DNA of 64,000 nt from Zygnema cylindricum (Eukaryota > Streptophyta > Zygnematophyceae > Zygnematales > Zygnemataceae): the NCBI GenBank assembly GCA_037447655.1, contig JBBHKE010001099.1, forward strand, positions 213,349 to 277,348. The letters run 5' to 3'. The notes beneath the pieces are model-generated. The model saw only the letters and a list, made by a program, of their open reading frames with translations, was not told the DNA's origin and made no database searches. Numbering within the stretch: the stretch's first letter is position 1; every line of letters starts with the position of its first letter. Made by a program: the position numbers and the translations under genes. Shown one piece after another: positions 23,951-34,380 of the stretch.

Positions 23951-24219
23951 TGTCGTGCATGAGAGGCAAGCAAGCGAACATGCATCACATCTAGCAAAGT
24001 CATGCTCACAAACATATATACAAATGAACATAAATATGAAAAGACAAGAAATAAATAAACCATGAAAGGTATAAAGGTGAAAATGACCCAAAGAGAAAAG
24101 GGGTAAGAATACTCCCCTAAAGTGAAGTAAACCCACACCATGAAAGGTATAAAGGTGAAAATGACCCAAAGAGAAAAGGGGAAAGAATACTCCCCTAAAG
24201 TGAAGTAAACCCAATAAAT
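23951..24219 (-). repeat. Extra copy of LTR terminal block next to the PPT
   Basis: Repeats 22990-23182 (starting tgtcgtgcatgagaggcaag). It also contains its own duplication of about 70 bp (atgaaaggtataaaggtgaaaa... at 24061 and 24139). It lies between the polypurine tract and the LTR core. Confidence 0.75.
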
Positions 24220-24238
24220 CCCCCCCCCAGCTCCTTAA
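24220..24238 (-). promoter_or_regulatory. Polypurine tract (poly-G) of nested element
   Basis: The minus strand reads AAGGAGCTGGGGGGGGG directly after the protease stop codon. The related copy at 44302-44310 has the same stop-then-poly-G arrangement. Confidence 0.65.
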
Positions 24239-25176
24239 TCTGTAGAGGAGCTGGTCAAGACAGTTGAGGGTCTGGAACAAAAATCGAGGCAGCAATGGTC
24301 AGCCGGGTTGAAAGAAAATGGAGAAGAGAGGCACTCCATGGGGAACCCTTGATCACCACCTGTACATGCATAAACACTCTCCAAACTCAACATCACATTA
24401 GTATCACTATCCACCACATTGAGAATGTGTGGAAAGACCTCGGTGTCGACGCTATGGATCCTTTCCGAGAAAAAGGAGTCGCCATTGTCTTCCCGAAGTT
24501 CGATACTGGAAAATGCAGGGAGAGCGGAGGCGAAATGTGCCATAGTGGGCAACGGCTTGCGAGCAGAGACAAGAGGGAGGCAGATTTTGCGACCGGGAAA
24601 ATTAGAGGGACGGTAGGAGAAGGTCTGATCATGCATATCTACTCCTCCACCGATTCGGAAGATAACATCCTGTCCCACTAAGCATTGGTAGTCGTTTGAT
24701 TTGGTGACCAATGCTCGGACAGAAACCTCTACGGACTCACTCTTGGTTCCGTTGTGAAACGGAACGACAAGGGGGTCCTTGGTAATTCCAAGCACCGACT
24801 CCGTGGTACCGGCTGAAGTAAGAAGCCGAGTAGACGTGGCTTGGAGCTTGTCTGCTGTCACACCAAGCTTGAGGGCAAATCCGGATCCAAGGATCACGGG
24901 TTTGGCTCCAATGTCCATGAGAGGGAGAGAAGGAGAAACACCATTAACGGAGAAGGACATTCGAGAATTGTCCAGGAAACTGATGTGAGGATCAAGGTCA
25001 CGGCGCTCATCCGCGGTAACCGGCTGAATAACGGTAAGACTACGGTTCAGTTGCAACGCCCTCAAAGCGGCGGCTGCAGCGAACTCATCAACAACAGGAG
25101 AGGCTTTGGGAACCTCATTAGGAAAAGGAGAGGCCCTGGGGGCTTCATCAATCATGGCAGACAGGATGTTTAGCGG
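24235..25176 (-). CDS. Retropepsin-like protease domain, in frame with gag
   Basis: The 306 residues from the Met at 25155 lie in the same frame as gag, separated from it only by one TAA. The core reads SFSVNGVSPSLPLMDIGAKPVILGSG; this is the retropepsin flap-and-active-site layout, with DIGA where the family has DTGA or DSGA. A second hydrophobic block (LVGQDVIFRIGGG) follows, like the ILGxD segment of Ty3 proteases. The C-terminus ends PSTVLTSSSTD, followed at once by the polypurine tract. The Thr/Ser to Ile change in the active-site triplet may make it inactive. Confidence 0.6.
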   Translation of the reverse strand, partial: PLNILSAMIDEAPRASPFPNEVPKASPVVDEFAAAAALRALQLNRSLTVIQPVTADERRDLDPHISFLDNSRMSFSVNGVSPSLPLMDIGAKPVILGSGFALKLGVTADKLQATSTRLLTSAGTTESVLGITKDPLVVPFHNGTKSESVEVSVRALVTKSNDYQCLVGQDVIFRIGGGVDMHDQTFSYRPSNFPGRKICLPLVSARKPLPTMAHFASALPAFSSIELREDNGDSFFSERIHSVDTEVFPHILNVVDSDTNVMLSLESVYACTGGDQGFPMECLSSPFSFNPADHCCLDFCSRPSTVLTSSSTD

Positions 25177-26793
25177 TTATTTGACTCGATGTGCCTCATG
25201 TATAGTACTATCCAGAATGGTGAGAGCTTCAACCACAATAGAGGAAGCTGTGTTTGGTAGAGGAGAGAGAGATTCTTTCTCGAAAGAAAGTGGAATACGA
25301 GAATTCTGTAATTTACCGTCCCGATTATGATCAGGGGATCCCTTATCGAAAGTGGCTGCCCGTTGTTGGACCGTGGAATCCCGGAGGATTCGATCAACCA
25401 ACGATGGCGTGTGGACGACTGTCCTTGCCATCCCCGTGAACTGGGGTTTCATTTCGGCCATGAAAGCAGCGAATTGCTCCTTCATCATGGCGGCCATCAT
25501 GACTTGTAACTCGGCCTTTTCCCTCTCTCTTCGAGAGATCTTAGGCGGAGTCGCCTCTTTCTCTGTCTCGGTAGGAGGAGTGACCGGCTGGGCAGAACGG
25601 GCGGGAATTCCACCGTTCTGAATCTGATTCCGATAGGAAAAATTAGGATCCTTAACGTGGCAACGGTGGACATAATGTCCCTTCTGGTTGCAATGGGTGC
25701 ATGTGGCCGACTTATCCGGGCACATAAGGGCATCGTGCCCCGTGTTTCCACATCGGAAACACAATCGGTTTCCGGAATTAAATGGTGGATTTCCCATGGC
25801 TGGCGTCTTTGGAGGCCTATTAGAAGGCCACGGGTTCCTCGGAGGAGAAAGTTGGGAAGCGACTTCCGAACGATCATGAGCTTCCCACCAACATGATTGC
25901 ATCTCATATTCTACCGCATATTGAGCGGCTTGATCAAATGTAAATTTCAGACCGTAAGTCTGAGTGAGATGACTTTGTATAAAACGTTTCGATTGATCTG
26001 GAAATTGTCCAACAAATTTTTGAACAGCTTCCGCATCGGACATTTGGTCCGGTAAAGCTTCTCGGAAAGTCTTGATGCGAGCACGTAAAGCAGGGGCAAT
26101 TTCTCCTGGTTTACGCGTGAAATTCATCAATTCTTTTACCTGATCGGGGTTTTGCATCCGATACTCGGCTTCTAAGAAATCGAACATTACAGATAGTGGA
26201 TCCCGCAACGGAATTATCATCCCTGGTCGTGCTAGGACAGCAGCACGAGCGGCCACAGCATATTGGCGCGGAATTTCTAGGACAACGGGAATTAGGACAA
26301 CACTTTGAGCATCTAAGACCTCGGGAAAAGCGGCCTGGAATGGAATATCCACTTGACCTATGACCTCGGGTGTACCAGCAAAAGGAGGGGAAAATTCTGT
26401 CATCGCGAGTATAGCATCATACGTGCGAGAATATACTGTAAGGGTCGAACCTCTGAGGTACCGACCAAGAAGAGAAAATGCCACACGAAGATCAAATCGA
26501 TCTTGATATCGAAATGCCAAATCACGCATTTCGGTATCATAAAGCATTCGGAAATGGGATAAAGACATGGTATCCTTCATCCCTGAAAAGCAAAATTGCA
26601 TTTTCCCCATGCCCCCCTCTGAAGAGGAAGCCATGTCGTCAAAGGAAGAATGCACTAGTGGTTCCAAATTTGGACCGACCGAAAACGGAAATGATGTGAT
26701 AGGATGGAAAAAGATTTCCACTGAAAAGTCTCTTTCGGTTCTATCTAGGGATGACCTAGAGGAAACTGAGGATAATGATGAGACTGTGGTCAA
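25177..26793 (-). CDS. Ty3-like gag with two zinc knuckles, 538 aa
   Basis: Long intact frame. The middle (about residues 180-300) has the capsid-like stretch LSVMFDFLEAEYRMQNPDQVKELMNF... and QFPDQSKRFIQSHL. Near residues 345-385 are two Cys-His boxes, C-FR-C-GNTG-H-DALM-C and C-TH-C-NQKG-H-YVHR-C. A Lys/Glu-rich helix follows (RREREKAELQVMMAAMMKEQF). It would package the element RNA into virus-like particles. It ends with TAA followed by CCG, and protease continues in frame. Its intactness contrasts with the other gags in the window and suggests a recent insertion. Ty3 affinity is inferred from the double knuckle and protease order; no RT is present to test it. Confidence 0.8.
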   Translation of the reverse strand: MTTVSSLSSVSSRSSLDRTERDFSVEIFFHPITSFPFSVGPNLEPLVHSSFDDMASSSEGGMGKMQFCFSGMKDTMSLSHFRMLYDTEMRDLAFRYQDRFDLRVAFSLLGRYLRGSTLTVYSRTYDAILAMTEFSPPFAGTPEVIGQVDIPFQAAFPEVLDAQSVVLIPVVLEIPRQYAVAARAAVLARPGMIIPLRDPLSVMFDFLEAEYRMQNPDQVKELMNFTRKPGEIAPALRARIKTFREALPDQMSDAEAVQKFVGQFPDQSKRFIQSHLTQTYGLKFTFDQAAQYAVEYEMQSCWWEAHDRSEVASQLSPPRNPWPSNRPPKTPAMGNPPFNSGNRLCFRCGNTGHDALMCPDKSATCTHCNQKGHYVHRCHVKDPNFSYRNQIQNGGIPARSAQPVTPPTETEKEATPPKISRREREKAELQVMMAAMMKEQFAAFMAEMKPQFTGMARTVVHTPSLVDRILRDSTVQQRAATFDKGSPDHNRDGKLQNSRIPLSFEKESLSPLPNTASSIVVEALTILDSTIHEAHRVK

Positions 26794-29171
26794 TACTGAC
26801 CGAACAGACGGAGATCTAGGGGCCGCAACCGAAACAGGTGCGTCCGTAGACTCGGAGAAACTGGAAAGGTCTAACTGCGGTGGACGGAAAACTGTCCCGC
26901 CGCGGGTAGATCCGGATTGATAACTTAAGTTATCCCAATCCGTGGGCTTAAATGAAGAGAAAACCCTCGATTACGACTAGGAAAGAACGCAACGACCTAA
27001 TCGAGGTGCGTCAAATGGAAGGCCAAACCACACAAGACAAGCTAACACACGATGTCTTTATCAAGACCCGGTGGTCAGATCTAGCAAGAAGCCGGAATAC
27101 CAAAACCTCTACCCTGCAAACAATGGGCAAGGTCGAAAGGCCAGATCTATAAAAACAAACACAGAACTATCCAGGCACCTTTCGGTGCAGATCTACAGCG
27201 GCACAGACAGAAAATTGTCTAAACAGTGCCACCCACGGCAAGATCTATAAAAATAAACACCAATCCAGATAATCACAGGGAAACTCAAGGCCACTCACGG
27301 CCAGATAGCATGCAAAGAAAGCAAGGAGAATGCATATGCTCAAAAAGAAAGGTTCGTAATAGAACCAATCCACACCGATCCCCTACACCAGTGTCGACAC
27401 TATATCGTAACGCTCCTGCACCCAAAAGGCATCGTAATACTTACAAACACCTTTAATACTCTGGTGAGTATTAAAAGTGAACCGGACTTGGTTGAAGCAA
27501 GTCAGATTTTGCAGAGTCCTCAGGAACGTGATCCGCCTCGGTGCCGAATAGTCGTACCCAGGACCACCACTAAACACCCAGGCAATTAGTATCCTGCTAG
27601 GGTATACGTATCAGCGCTATGCCACGCTATACCCAACTATAAAGCAATGATAATTATATGTTATAATTCGTGCAAATTTAATATATATGAATATATATTT
27701 TTATTTTGCTAGGTTTTATGAATGATTAGATTTGGCAAAGGATAAAGAAAGAGAATATAAAATCCACCACAAACCAAACATCAACTAGACAGCAAAGGAA
27801 GTTGCACTAAAGGAAAGAAAGATAATAAATATTCAGAAAAGTTCAAAATAAAACACAAAATAAGGTAAAATTGGGCAAAAAGGTTTCTCAAACCCTAATA
27901 CCACGCTGCAAAAATCAAAAATCTGCGACCAAGGGATGGTAATATGCTGACCTAGGGTTAAGAATTCCAAAAAATAAACCCTAAATCCGCCCAAACCCTA
28001 AATCTGCGGCCCAAACCCTAAATCTGCGGCCAAACCCTAATTCCGCAGATTAACCCTAAAAATCTGACACAAAATCAGACCTAAATCTGCAGACTAGAAA
28101 TAGAGTGGCAACAAGATAGAAAGAAAAGATTGCAAGAAAGAAAGAAAAAGAACAAAACAAAATGTTTTTTTTTTTTTTTTTTTTAATTAAATAAAATTAA
28201 TAAATTTATTTATTTTTATAATATTTTCTTCAAAGGCAAACTGAAAGCAAAAGCAATAATAAAGAGAAAGTAGAATGAAGCTTGTAGAAAAATAAAGCAA
28301 AGTCAAAAGGAAAAAACCAACTAAAAAATAGGTGGAAGAAAATCTAGAAATGAAAAAAAATAGATTTTCTAATGAAAAAAATTTAATTTTTATATTTGAT
28401 TTATTTTATCACACAAAACTGAGAAGTAAAACTGAAAATGAAAGGTACATAGGCAGGAAAATAGAATGCTTAAACAAGAATAAAAACCGGATATGAAAGG
28501 TAATATTTTTTTAATGAAATAAAATTTATATTTTTGATAATTTAATATTAAAACAAATAGACTTTTAGAAAATGTGATTTTCAAAAGTGGAGCTTTTGGA
28601 CAAGAATGCTAAGCCAGTAGGTAGCCAGTAGGCTCTCTGGTCTTTATCACATTCTCTACAAGAGTTATCCCGTTACGACAGCAAAGCAAGAAATATTCCC
28701 ACCGGAACAAGGGAAAATCCAAATCCGATCAAAAATACACTCCTTTCAAGCTAACCGAAATACAAACAAGACACAAACACACAACCAAACCGTCAAGCTG
28801 CCCGAGGAAGGCACAGCAAGGTCCAGATGTGCTCCCCCACGATCTCCAATTCCACACTTCCACCAAAAGACAAACTTTGGAGGGAAACCTTCCGGACGTG
28901 GCCTTAGGCCGTGTGGATTAAAAACGTGGGCAGAAATAAAAGGGGAAATGTTCTTAACCTATCTAGCCTCTAAAGCTAGCAAGCAAGGAGAAGAAAGACA
29001 CGTGGGCAATCGGTGAGAGAGAGAGCAAGAGAAAAGCTCCGCTGCCAAGAGAAAATTCTTGTCCAAAAGCTAAATTCTCTAAGTGTGAGAATTAGGCTAA
29101 GTAAGAGCTACACTAGGCCTAAGCAAAAGTAGCCTACGTCTAGTCTACTTTACATGCATGAAACCACTAAA
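26794..29171 (-). other. Long untranslated leader of nested element
   Basis: About 2.4 kb without a supported gene, upstream of gag. It holds a poly-T run (28167-28184), AT-rich DNA at 28180-28560 and three tandem units of aaaccctaaatctgcggcc type at about 27975-28050. No clear PBS is visible at the LTR edge. Confidence 0.55.
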
Positions 29172-29936
29172 GATGTTGGCCAATAGGCGGCCAACATCGT
29201 CTGCCGTACGCTTGACAAAATCCACCATCCAAGGGTAAAAACCCTCCCTAACTACATGTGCGCGAACCTACATGGGTTCGCGACTTAAATAAATAAAAGG
29301 TATCGAAGCGCCGCCGATACCACCGGGAATCGCGATTCGTCGCCAAACGATACCGCGCGTCGATACTCACAAAATTGTGTGCATACGCACGAAACAAAAC
29401 ATGTCGCACGAATTCAAACGTATCGTCTGAAATATTCCCGGAAATCGCGCCGCGTCGATACTTCCAAAATCGTGTACCTTGAAAATAAACAAAACAAAAC
29501 GTGCGCACGAAATTAGTATGCATTTAATCGTACGTGAACGCAAATCGCGTTCACATCATAAACACATGAACCGACGAAAACTCGCACGTGGGAACGCAAA
29601 TTATGCACGCGTGCCAAAATCGTGCGTGCATGCATAAAATCGCGCGTGCAGGCATGAAACCTCGCGCGCGTGCTTTAAACTGCGCGTGCATACAAAATAC
29701 TGCGCGTGCGTGAAAAATACTGCGCGTGCGAGCAGAATACCGCGCGTGCGTAAGAAAAACTGCGCGTGCATGGGAAATACCGCGCATGCGTGGGAAATAC
29801 CGCGCGTGCGTAAGAAAAACTGCGCGTGCGTGGGAAATACTGCGCGTACGGGCATTATATCGTGCGCAAGCGCCGAATATCGCGCGTGCCTGCATGATAT
29901 CGTGCGCGCAAGCAATCGACACGCTGCGGCATGACA
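29172..29936 (-). repeat. 5' LTR core of nested element
   Basis: About 765 bp nearly identical to 23183-23948, including the minisatellite. The terminal block present at the 3' end is missing here. The minus-strand start TGTCATGCC abuts the AAGC target duplication. Confidence 0.8.
29625..29910. repeat. GC-rich minisatellite in 5' LTR
   Basis: Same array as at 23620-23920, with scattered base differences. It comprises units around cgcgcgtgcgtaagaaaaac and tgcgtgggaaataccgcg. Confidence 0.85.
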
Positions 29937-29940
29937 AAGC

Positions 29941-30522
29941 TCAACATATAACGCAACAATATCATTGCAAAACTCTATTATGCTACCGCCTTTATAAACA
30001 TAATCCTCTATTTCTTGTTTTACTAATTGCTGCCTCTGTATAATCTCACTCTTATAAATCTGAATTAGTGGTTCCCAGATTTTCGAAGACTTGGTTAGAC
30101 TTAAAAAAGTGATAGCTATGGACTTAGACACATATCTAAGTATGAGATGTTTTGCTATAGTGTTTTAATATTCTAATTTTTTTCTATCTTTTTTTTCAGT
30201 TTTAATCCCTAGGAGTGGTACCATAGCTGATAGCCTAACTCCCCTCACTGTAGGTGTCCCTTTATCCTTCTCCCCTAATTCCCCATTCAGGACAAGGTTT
30301 TTCCCTTCACCTTCTGTTGCATCTAAACTCCGGTTGATATTCTAGGCAGCCTCAAATGATTCTCCATAGTAAGCTCCTCCTAAGCCAGGTGGCGGACATC
30401 TCACTTGTCCCGAAACAATTCCCTATAAGTGCTTCTCTAAAAGCAATCCCTCCATCGTGAACTCCCAATAAGTGAAGTCTGTTCCATCGAACATAGGCAC
30501 CCTAGATTGTGGGCCCATAACA
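29941..30522 (-). CDS. Copia-type gag, N-terminal part (gag-only element)
   Basis: The minus strand encodes SKIWEPLIQIYKSEIIQRQQ and DYVYKGGSIIEFCNDIVALYVEL, which join in sense to the ASAGYVESEERK part at 22986 across the nested insertion. The same order (CNDLAELFMELESAGKRETEKEK) is seen uninterrupted in the Copia gag at 46.85 kb. A start codon is not clear. The stretch next to the LTR (about 30480-30522) should hold the PBS; tgggccca is shared there with other copies. Confidence 0.7.
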
Positions 30523-31669
30523 TGAAATTCTATAGGCTCCATTGCCACACAGAATTTGTAGATCAAAAGAAGCTAATCTAAATAGTGCCGACTCCAAGTT
30601 TATATAAACCCAAATGATTGACTCCTTGACAATCAAAACCCCATTAAAGCTTCACCCTTGTGAAACAAGAATTTCTGTGTGCTCAGTTCCACCACATAAT
30701 GCAAAGTTAGAATATATGATTTGGATACATTCACCCACTTTGACTTTCCCTTAGAAATGCAGCCACCCAGGCAGGCAAAAACTCTGACCGACTACACCCT
30801 TGTGTAGCCTGGACACCCTTGAGTCTGCAACAACAAAAATCACTAAAATTGGTCAACTGAGTTGATAGATATGGTTGGCCAAAGTTTGCCTTTTATACAA
30901 GATGCTCTTTGGGAGAGGCGGCTACCTACCCAAAATATTCCAAGTCCTATTCCCTCTCTAAAACCCCTTCTATTGAAGTACGGCGCCAATCACAAGACTG
31001 TACCGTATACAAAATTACAGGCGGCAGTGTACTTTATTTCCGACAACTGTACGACATGCCATACAGGTGACATTTGTGATATTCGAGCTTGTTGTCTTAC
31101 ACTCCGAAAATTCCGCAACCACGTACGATGTCGCACATGTCATCCGGAGTGGCGGTGCCCGAAAACGCCAAGGCGACCTTTCCAGAAACCCGGCTTGCAC
31201 CACGGCCGTCGATTTTACATCGCATTTTTATCTAGACCGTCGAAACAAATGTTCGTAACATTTGTTTCGTGCGGCATAAAAGGTACAGCGGGTTCTATGC
31301 CAAAGATTTCGTCCTAGTAGTTAAATGGAATCTTTGCCCTCTGTTTATTTAAATACCTATTGTACCCTATATGTCTTAGGATTGATCCTAGTCTACTGGA
31401 TAAAGCTGTCACCTATCGGTTAATCTAACAGACGTTAGGTACCAAGATCAAATCCCGGAGCCGGCAGTCTTTTTGATACGGACTAAGTAGTAGCCTATTT
31501 TCTGTCACCTTAGACAGCATAGGCAGCCATGGTTCTAGCTCTCTCTCCAGTCTTCAGTGACTACAACAAGTATGGGGACTAGAGAGTGGAGCGAGAAGTA
31601 GACTACCTTTGCTTTATTTCTTCCTTTTATTTTTCCTATTAAGACCTAGAAAATACAAAACTTTCAACA
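30523..31669 (-). repeat. 5' LTR of gag-only element
   Basis: 1147 bp, TG...CA. It is homologous to 20163-21739 without the 425-bp duplication. The tRNA-like module on the plus strand is at 31382-31466. Confidence 0.88.
31382..31466 (+). other. tRNA-like module in LTR (antisense)
   Basis: A-box-like tagtctactggataaagc and B-box-like agatcaaatcc, followed by cggagccggcag. Same position in the LTR as at 21451-21536. Confidence 0.6.
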
Positions 31670-33300
31670 GTTGCAGTACATTTTAAATTTAAAGATGACG
31701 TATATTGTGATATGGTTTTCACATTTTTTTGAACGTCAGAAGTTTTTCTTGCTGCATTCTTTGTTTATGACGAAAAAGACAACAAAAAACCCTTACTTTA
31801 ACACATGGGAACACACCCTAACTCCTAATTATGTGTTTAGTTATACAACAGTCGTGTGCCGACTAGCTTGGAAGTACACCGTGAATCGCTCATAGTGTTA
31901 AGAAATTATTTGTGTAAAGGAACAAATGGTGATATTCACGTTAAATCGGGTTTTATGACCTGTCAAGCTCGTGTACGATGTCGACACACCTACATCACCT
32001 AGGATTTCCGGGCCATTTTCCATCCGGTACGGTCGCCAAGGTACGAAGGATGGATGTGTATCTCTCCTGACCCAATTCTCGTATTTCCACAACGGAGCAC
32101 AACGCACTTTAGTTCACGCGTAATAGAGGCTGGACGATAAAGTTATCCCGCTTCCAAGTTTGCACTTTAGTTACATGGAGACAGTTTCTAGCCCCCCTAG
32201 CTGAGGTTACATTGTGGCATGAATGTTACATTAGGGATTGTAAGCAAGATCATGCTCTTAGACGTCAGTAAGACTTTTGTTTGGATCTAACCGGCTCCCG
32301 GTTCATTAGTTACATTAGGTCAAAGTTTGGCGTTTCAGCGCCACCTTAGTATTTTAGATTTGATAGTGGATCCAATTTGAACCTTTAGCTGGGGATTTAG
32401 CTAGAGTCCCACGTCAAACATTTTGCCCTGAGTGTGGTGCGGCCTAATTTGTTCTATGTCAGTTCGATAGCATTTGCTCTCCGCTCATTAGCTCTTGGCA
32501 TTGCGTTGACCTATGCACGTGAAACTAGACAAACTGTGTGGGATAAGGCACTTATGGCCGAAGGAGATAGGTTGTTGTTTGAGTACTGTCATCTGAGAAA
32601 ACCCCTCGAAATTCCAACAAACCTTTTTTTGGAGAATTTTTGTCTTGTTTGTGAGTGTGACTATTACCATCCTGGTTTGAATTTGTCTTTTGTGGAGGCC
32701 TAGTTTGGGCGGGTTGTTTGCACTACCCCTCATTTGGGAGATTTAGACTTGTTGCTGTTGAAACCAAGAAGAGTCTTATCGGTTTTGGGCTGCGGAAACT
32801 GAGGAGTGAAGGAGAACTTTACTTGTTTTTGGTGCCATCAGAAAAGATTTCGTCTTCTCTTCGTGTCAACGTTACTTTCCAGAGTATGTTGAGCTTGCTT
32901 TGCTGTCATTTTGAATTTTATCTTTATTTCTATTTTTTTGGGGCAAGGAAATATTGTTAAATTTAAGGCTGCCAATTTTTTTTTATTTTCGTTAATTATT
33001 CTTGGAAATTCCTTTGTGTCCTCTTTGGTAGTCCTTTTTGGGCTTCTGTTGCGGTCAACTAGAGTAGACTGCTAATATATTTTGTACCACAACACTGTGT
33101 TCTGAGTGAGCACTTATCAAACTTCTAACAGATCAATATAGTACTGAAACAACCCTGTCTACTTCCATTAAGAGGGGATGAAGTTTTAGTTTTTAGCACC
33201 CTATTTTCTTGAGAGGAGTTAGAGTTGCAAGTCCGACCCTTTCGAGTTTTCAACCACTTCATGGGAGGTGAGGTTTACAAGAGAAAGGGAATCCGGATAT
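31670..33300. other. Intergenic stretch, no recognised gene
   Basis: Contains a half-copy of the mariner-like end near 31866-31900. A 90-codon plus frame at 32434-32703 (starting MVRPNLFYVS, ending HPGLNLSFVEA) matches nothing I know and has no supporting context. Confidence 0.4.
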
Positions 33301-34380
33301 CAGACCTAGAGAGCAAGGTAGACCGAAGACATTCATAGCGAGGAAAAGGTCTCAGATGTCCGAGGAATTAGTTCCCATGGCGTGTGTCTTTGATTCCCTT
33401 GCCAAGGATCCATTAGGGGAACCCTTGCTTGTACGTCCGCCCAGTTTGACTCCTGAGCAGTTCACACCCTTGGGCGACGCTTCTTGGGCCCAAGCCAAAG
33501 AAAGCAAGAAGTCTTCTCCAACTGCTAGCCGGAAAGGGTTGGCTCACAAGGAACCATTCTCCGGTCACTTCTAGAAGTGGGGTTCCATACTAGGTCTAAA
33601 GTTCCTTGGGCTGAAATCCTGATAGATCCGGAGCTTTTGGCAGATCACCGTCGCCCTGGTCTTAAGAAACTCCTTGCCCTTCACGATCTGCACAAGTTGA
33701 AGGTGAAGAATGTGTCCGTTCAGAGGGTAGCTCGTACAGATCGAGCTCGGGTAGTTCGGCCACTGGGAGGGATAGTGGAGATTTTGAGTAGTTCTTCAGA
33801 AAGTAGGGATAGTGGAGATTTTGAGTAGTTCTTCAGAAGGTAGTTCCTCCCAGTTTGCACCAGAAGGGTACCGGACTCACGCCCTCAGACCACTCAATCT
33901 CAAGATACTACTACAAGTTGGCAGTCCCACGGCTGAACCACTTCTTTCTCCAATTTCTCAGTGACTGCGACAAGTTTGAGAGTTGGAGAGAGAAGTTAGA
34001 GATAGACTGCCTCGACTTCTATATTTCTTTTCAGACCTAGAAAATACTAATAAAACCATTAGTTTCTACAGTTCACACCGATGGTGAAGGAGGAAACGTT
34101 TCCTCCTCCCGCAATAGTCGTACCGGGGAAGACTCCTCAAGTTGCACGAACCGTTTGACCTTCGGAAGGATTATGCCAGACAAGACCTACCGACCAAGAG
34201 GTTCTGGGTATGGGTGGTTCCGGGTATGGGTATAGCGGATTTGACTAGTATCGTCAACATGGCTCAAGAGCTGGTAGATATTGTGAAATCTCAGGGCCAG
34301 ACTACGGCGGGGGCCGGACCCGTTTTTGTAGATTGGGAAGCATTATGTTTTCCATAGCCATTTTCAACCATGGATTTACC
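33300..34380 (+). pseudogene. Decayed plus-strand retroelement gag remnant
   Basis: Several short frames in the same direction, all plus strand. 33577-33828 is Leu/Lys-rich and ends in a 35-bp duplication that repeats a DSGDFE-coding unit. 34142-34357 contains FWVWVVPGMGIADL. Composition and neighbours suggest a retroelement gag, but no domain is diagnostic. Confidence 0.35.
33948..34070 (-). mobile_element. 123-bp Copia LTR-start fragment
   Basis: Almost identical to 6698-6819 and to the inverse of 43834-43956. It corresponds to the first 125 bases of a Copia-type LTR (minus strand starts TGTAGAAACTAATGG). Confidence 0.75.

Larger units (their letters stand above)
22990..29936 (-). mobile_element. 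Nested Ty3-like gag-protease element, 6.9 kb
   Basis: Inserted into the gag of the surrounding element. The host sequence resumes exactly at 29937, with AAGC duplicated on both sides (22986-22989 and 29937-29940; a 5-bp reading AAGCT is also possible). The uninterrupted host order is confirmed by the related copy at 48590-48620 (actagcaagctcaacatat). The internal region (minus) has a leader, a two-knuckle gag, an in-frame stop, a retropepsin-like domain and a poly-G polypurine tract. There is no RT, RNase H or integrase, so it depends on a helper. Long repeats at both ends share a core of about 765 bp. Confidence 0.85.
20163..31669 (-). mobile_element. Complete gag-only Copia-type LTR element, interrupted
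   Basis: LTRs at 20163-21739 (3') and 30523-31669 (5') run TG...CA on both strands. The outer flanks gttgt (20158-20162) and gttgc (31670-31674) match at 4 of 5 positions, a 5-bp TSD. A polypurine tract lies just inside the 3' LTR. The internal region encodes one Copia-type gag, split by a nested element at 22990-29936. Protease, integrase and RT are absent, so this is a non-autonomous gag-carrying element. Both LTRs contain an antisense tRNA-like module. Confidence 0.88.

Noticed and set aside
23616-24141. Long open frames rich in Arg, Ala and His on both strands
   Set aside because: They lie across the cgcgcgtg minisatellite, which is open in every frame; identical shadows recur at 29551-30043.
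24295-26920. Plus-strand frames of 60-128 codons
   Set aside because: Shadows of the minus-strand gag and protease.
27955-28060. AAACCCTAAA units resembling plant telomere repeat
   Set aside because: Units are longer (about 19 bp with ctgcggcc) and few, inside the leader of a retroelement; not a telomere.
32434-32703. 90-codon plus-strand frame as a host gene
   Set aside because: No recognisable domain, no neighbours and no splice context; length is within chance for this composition.
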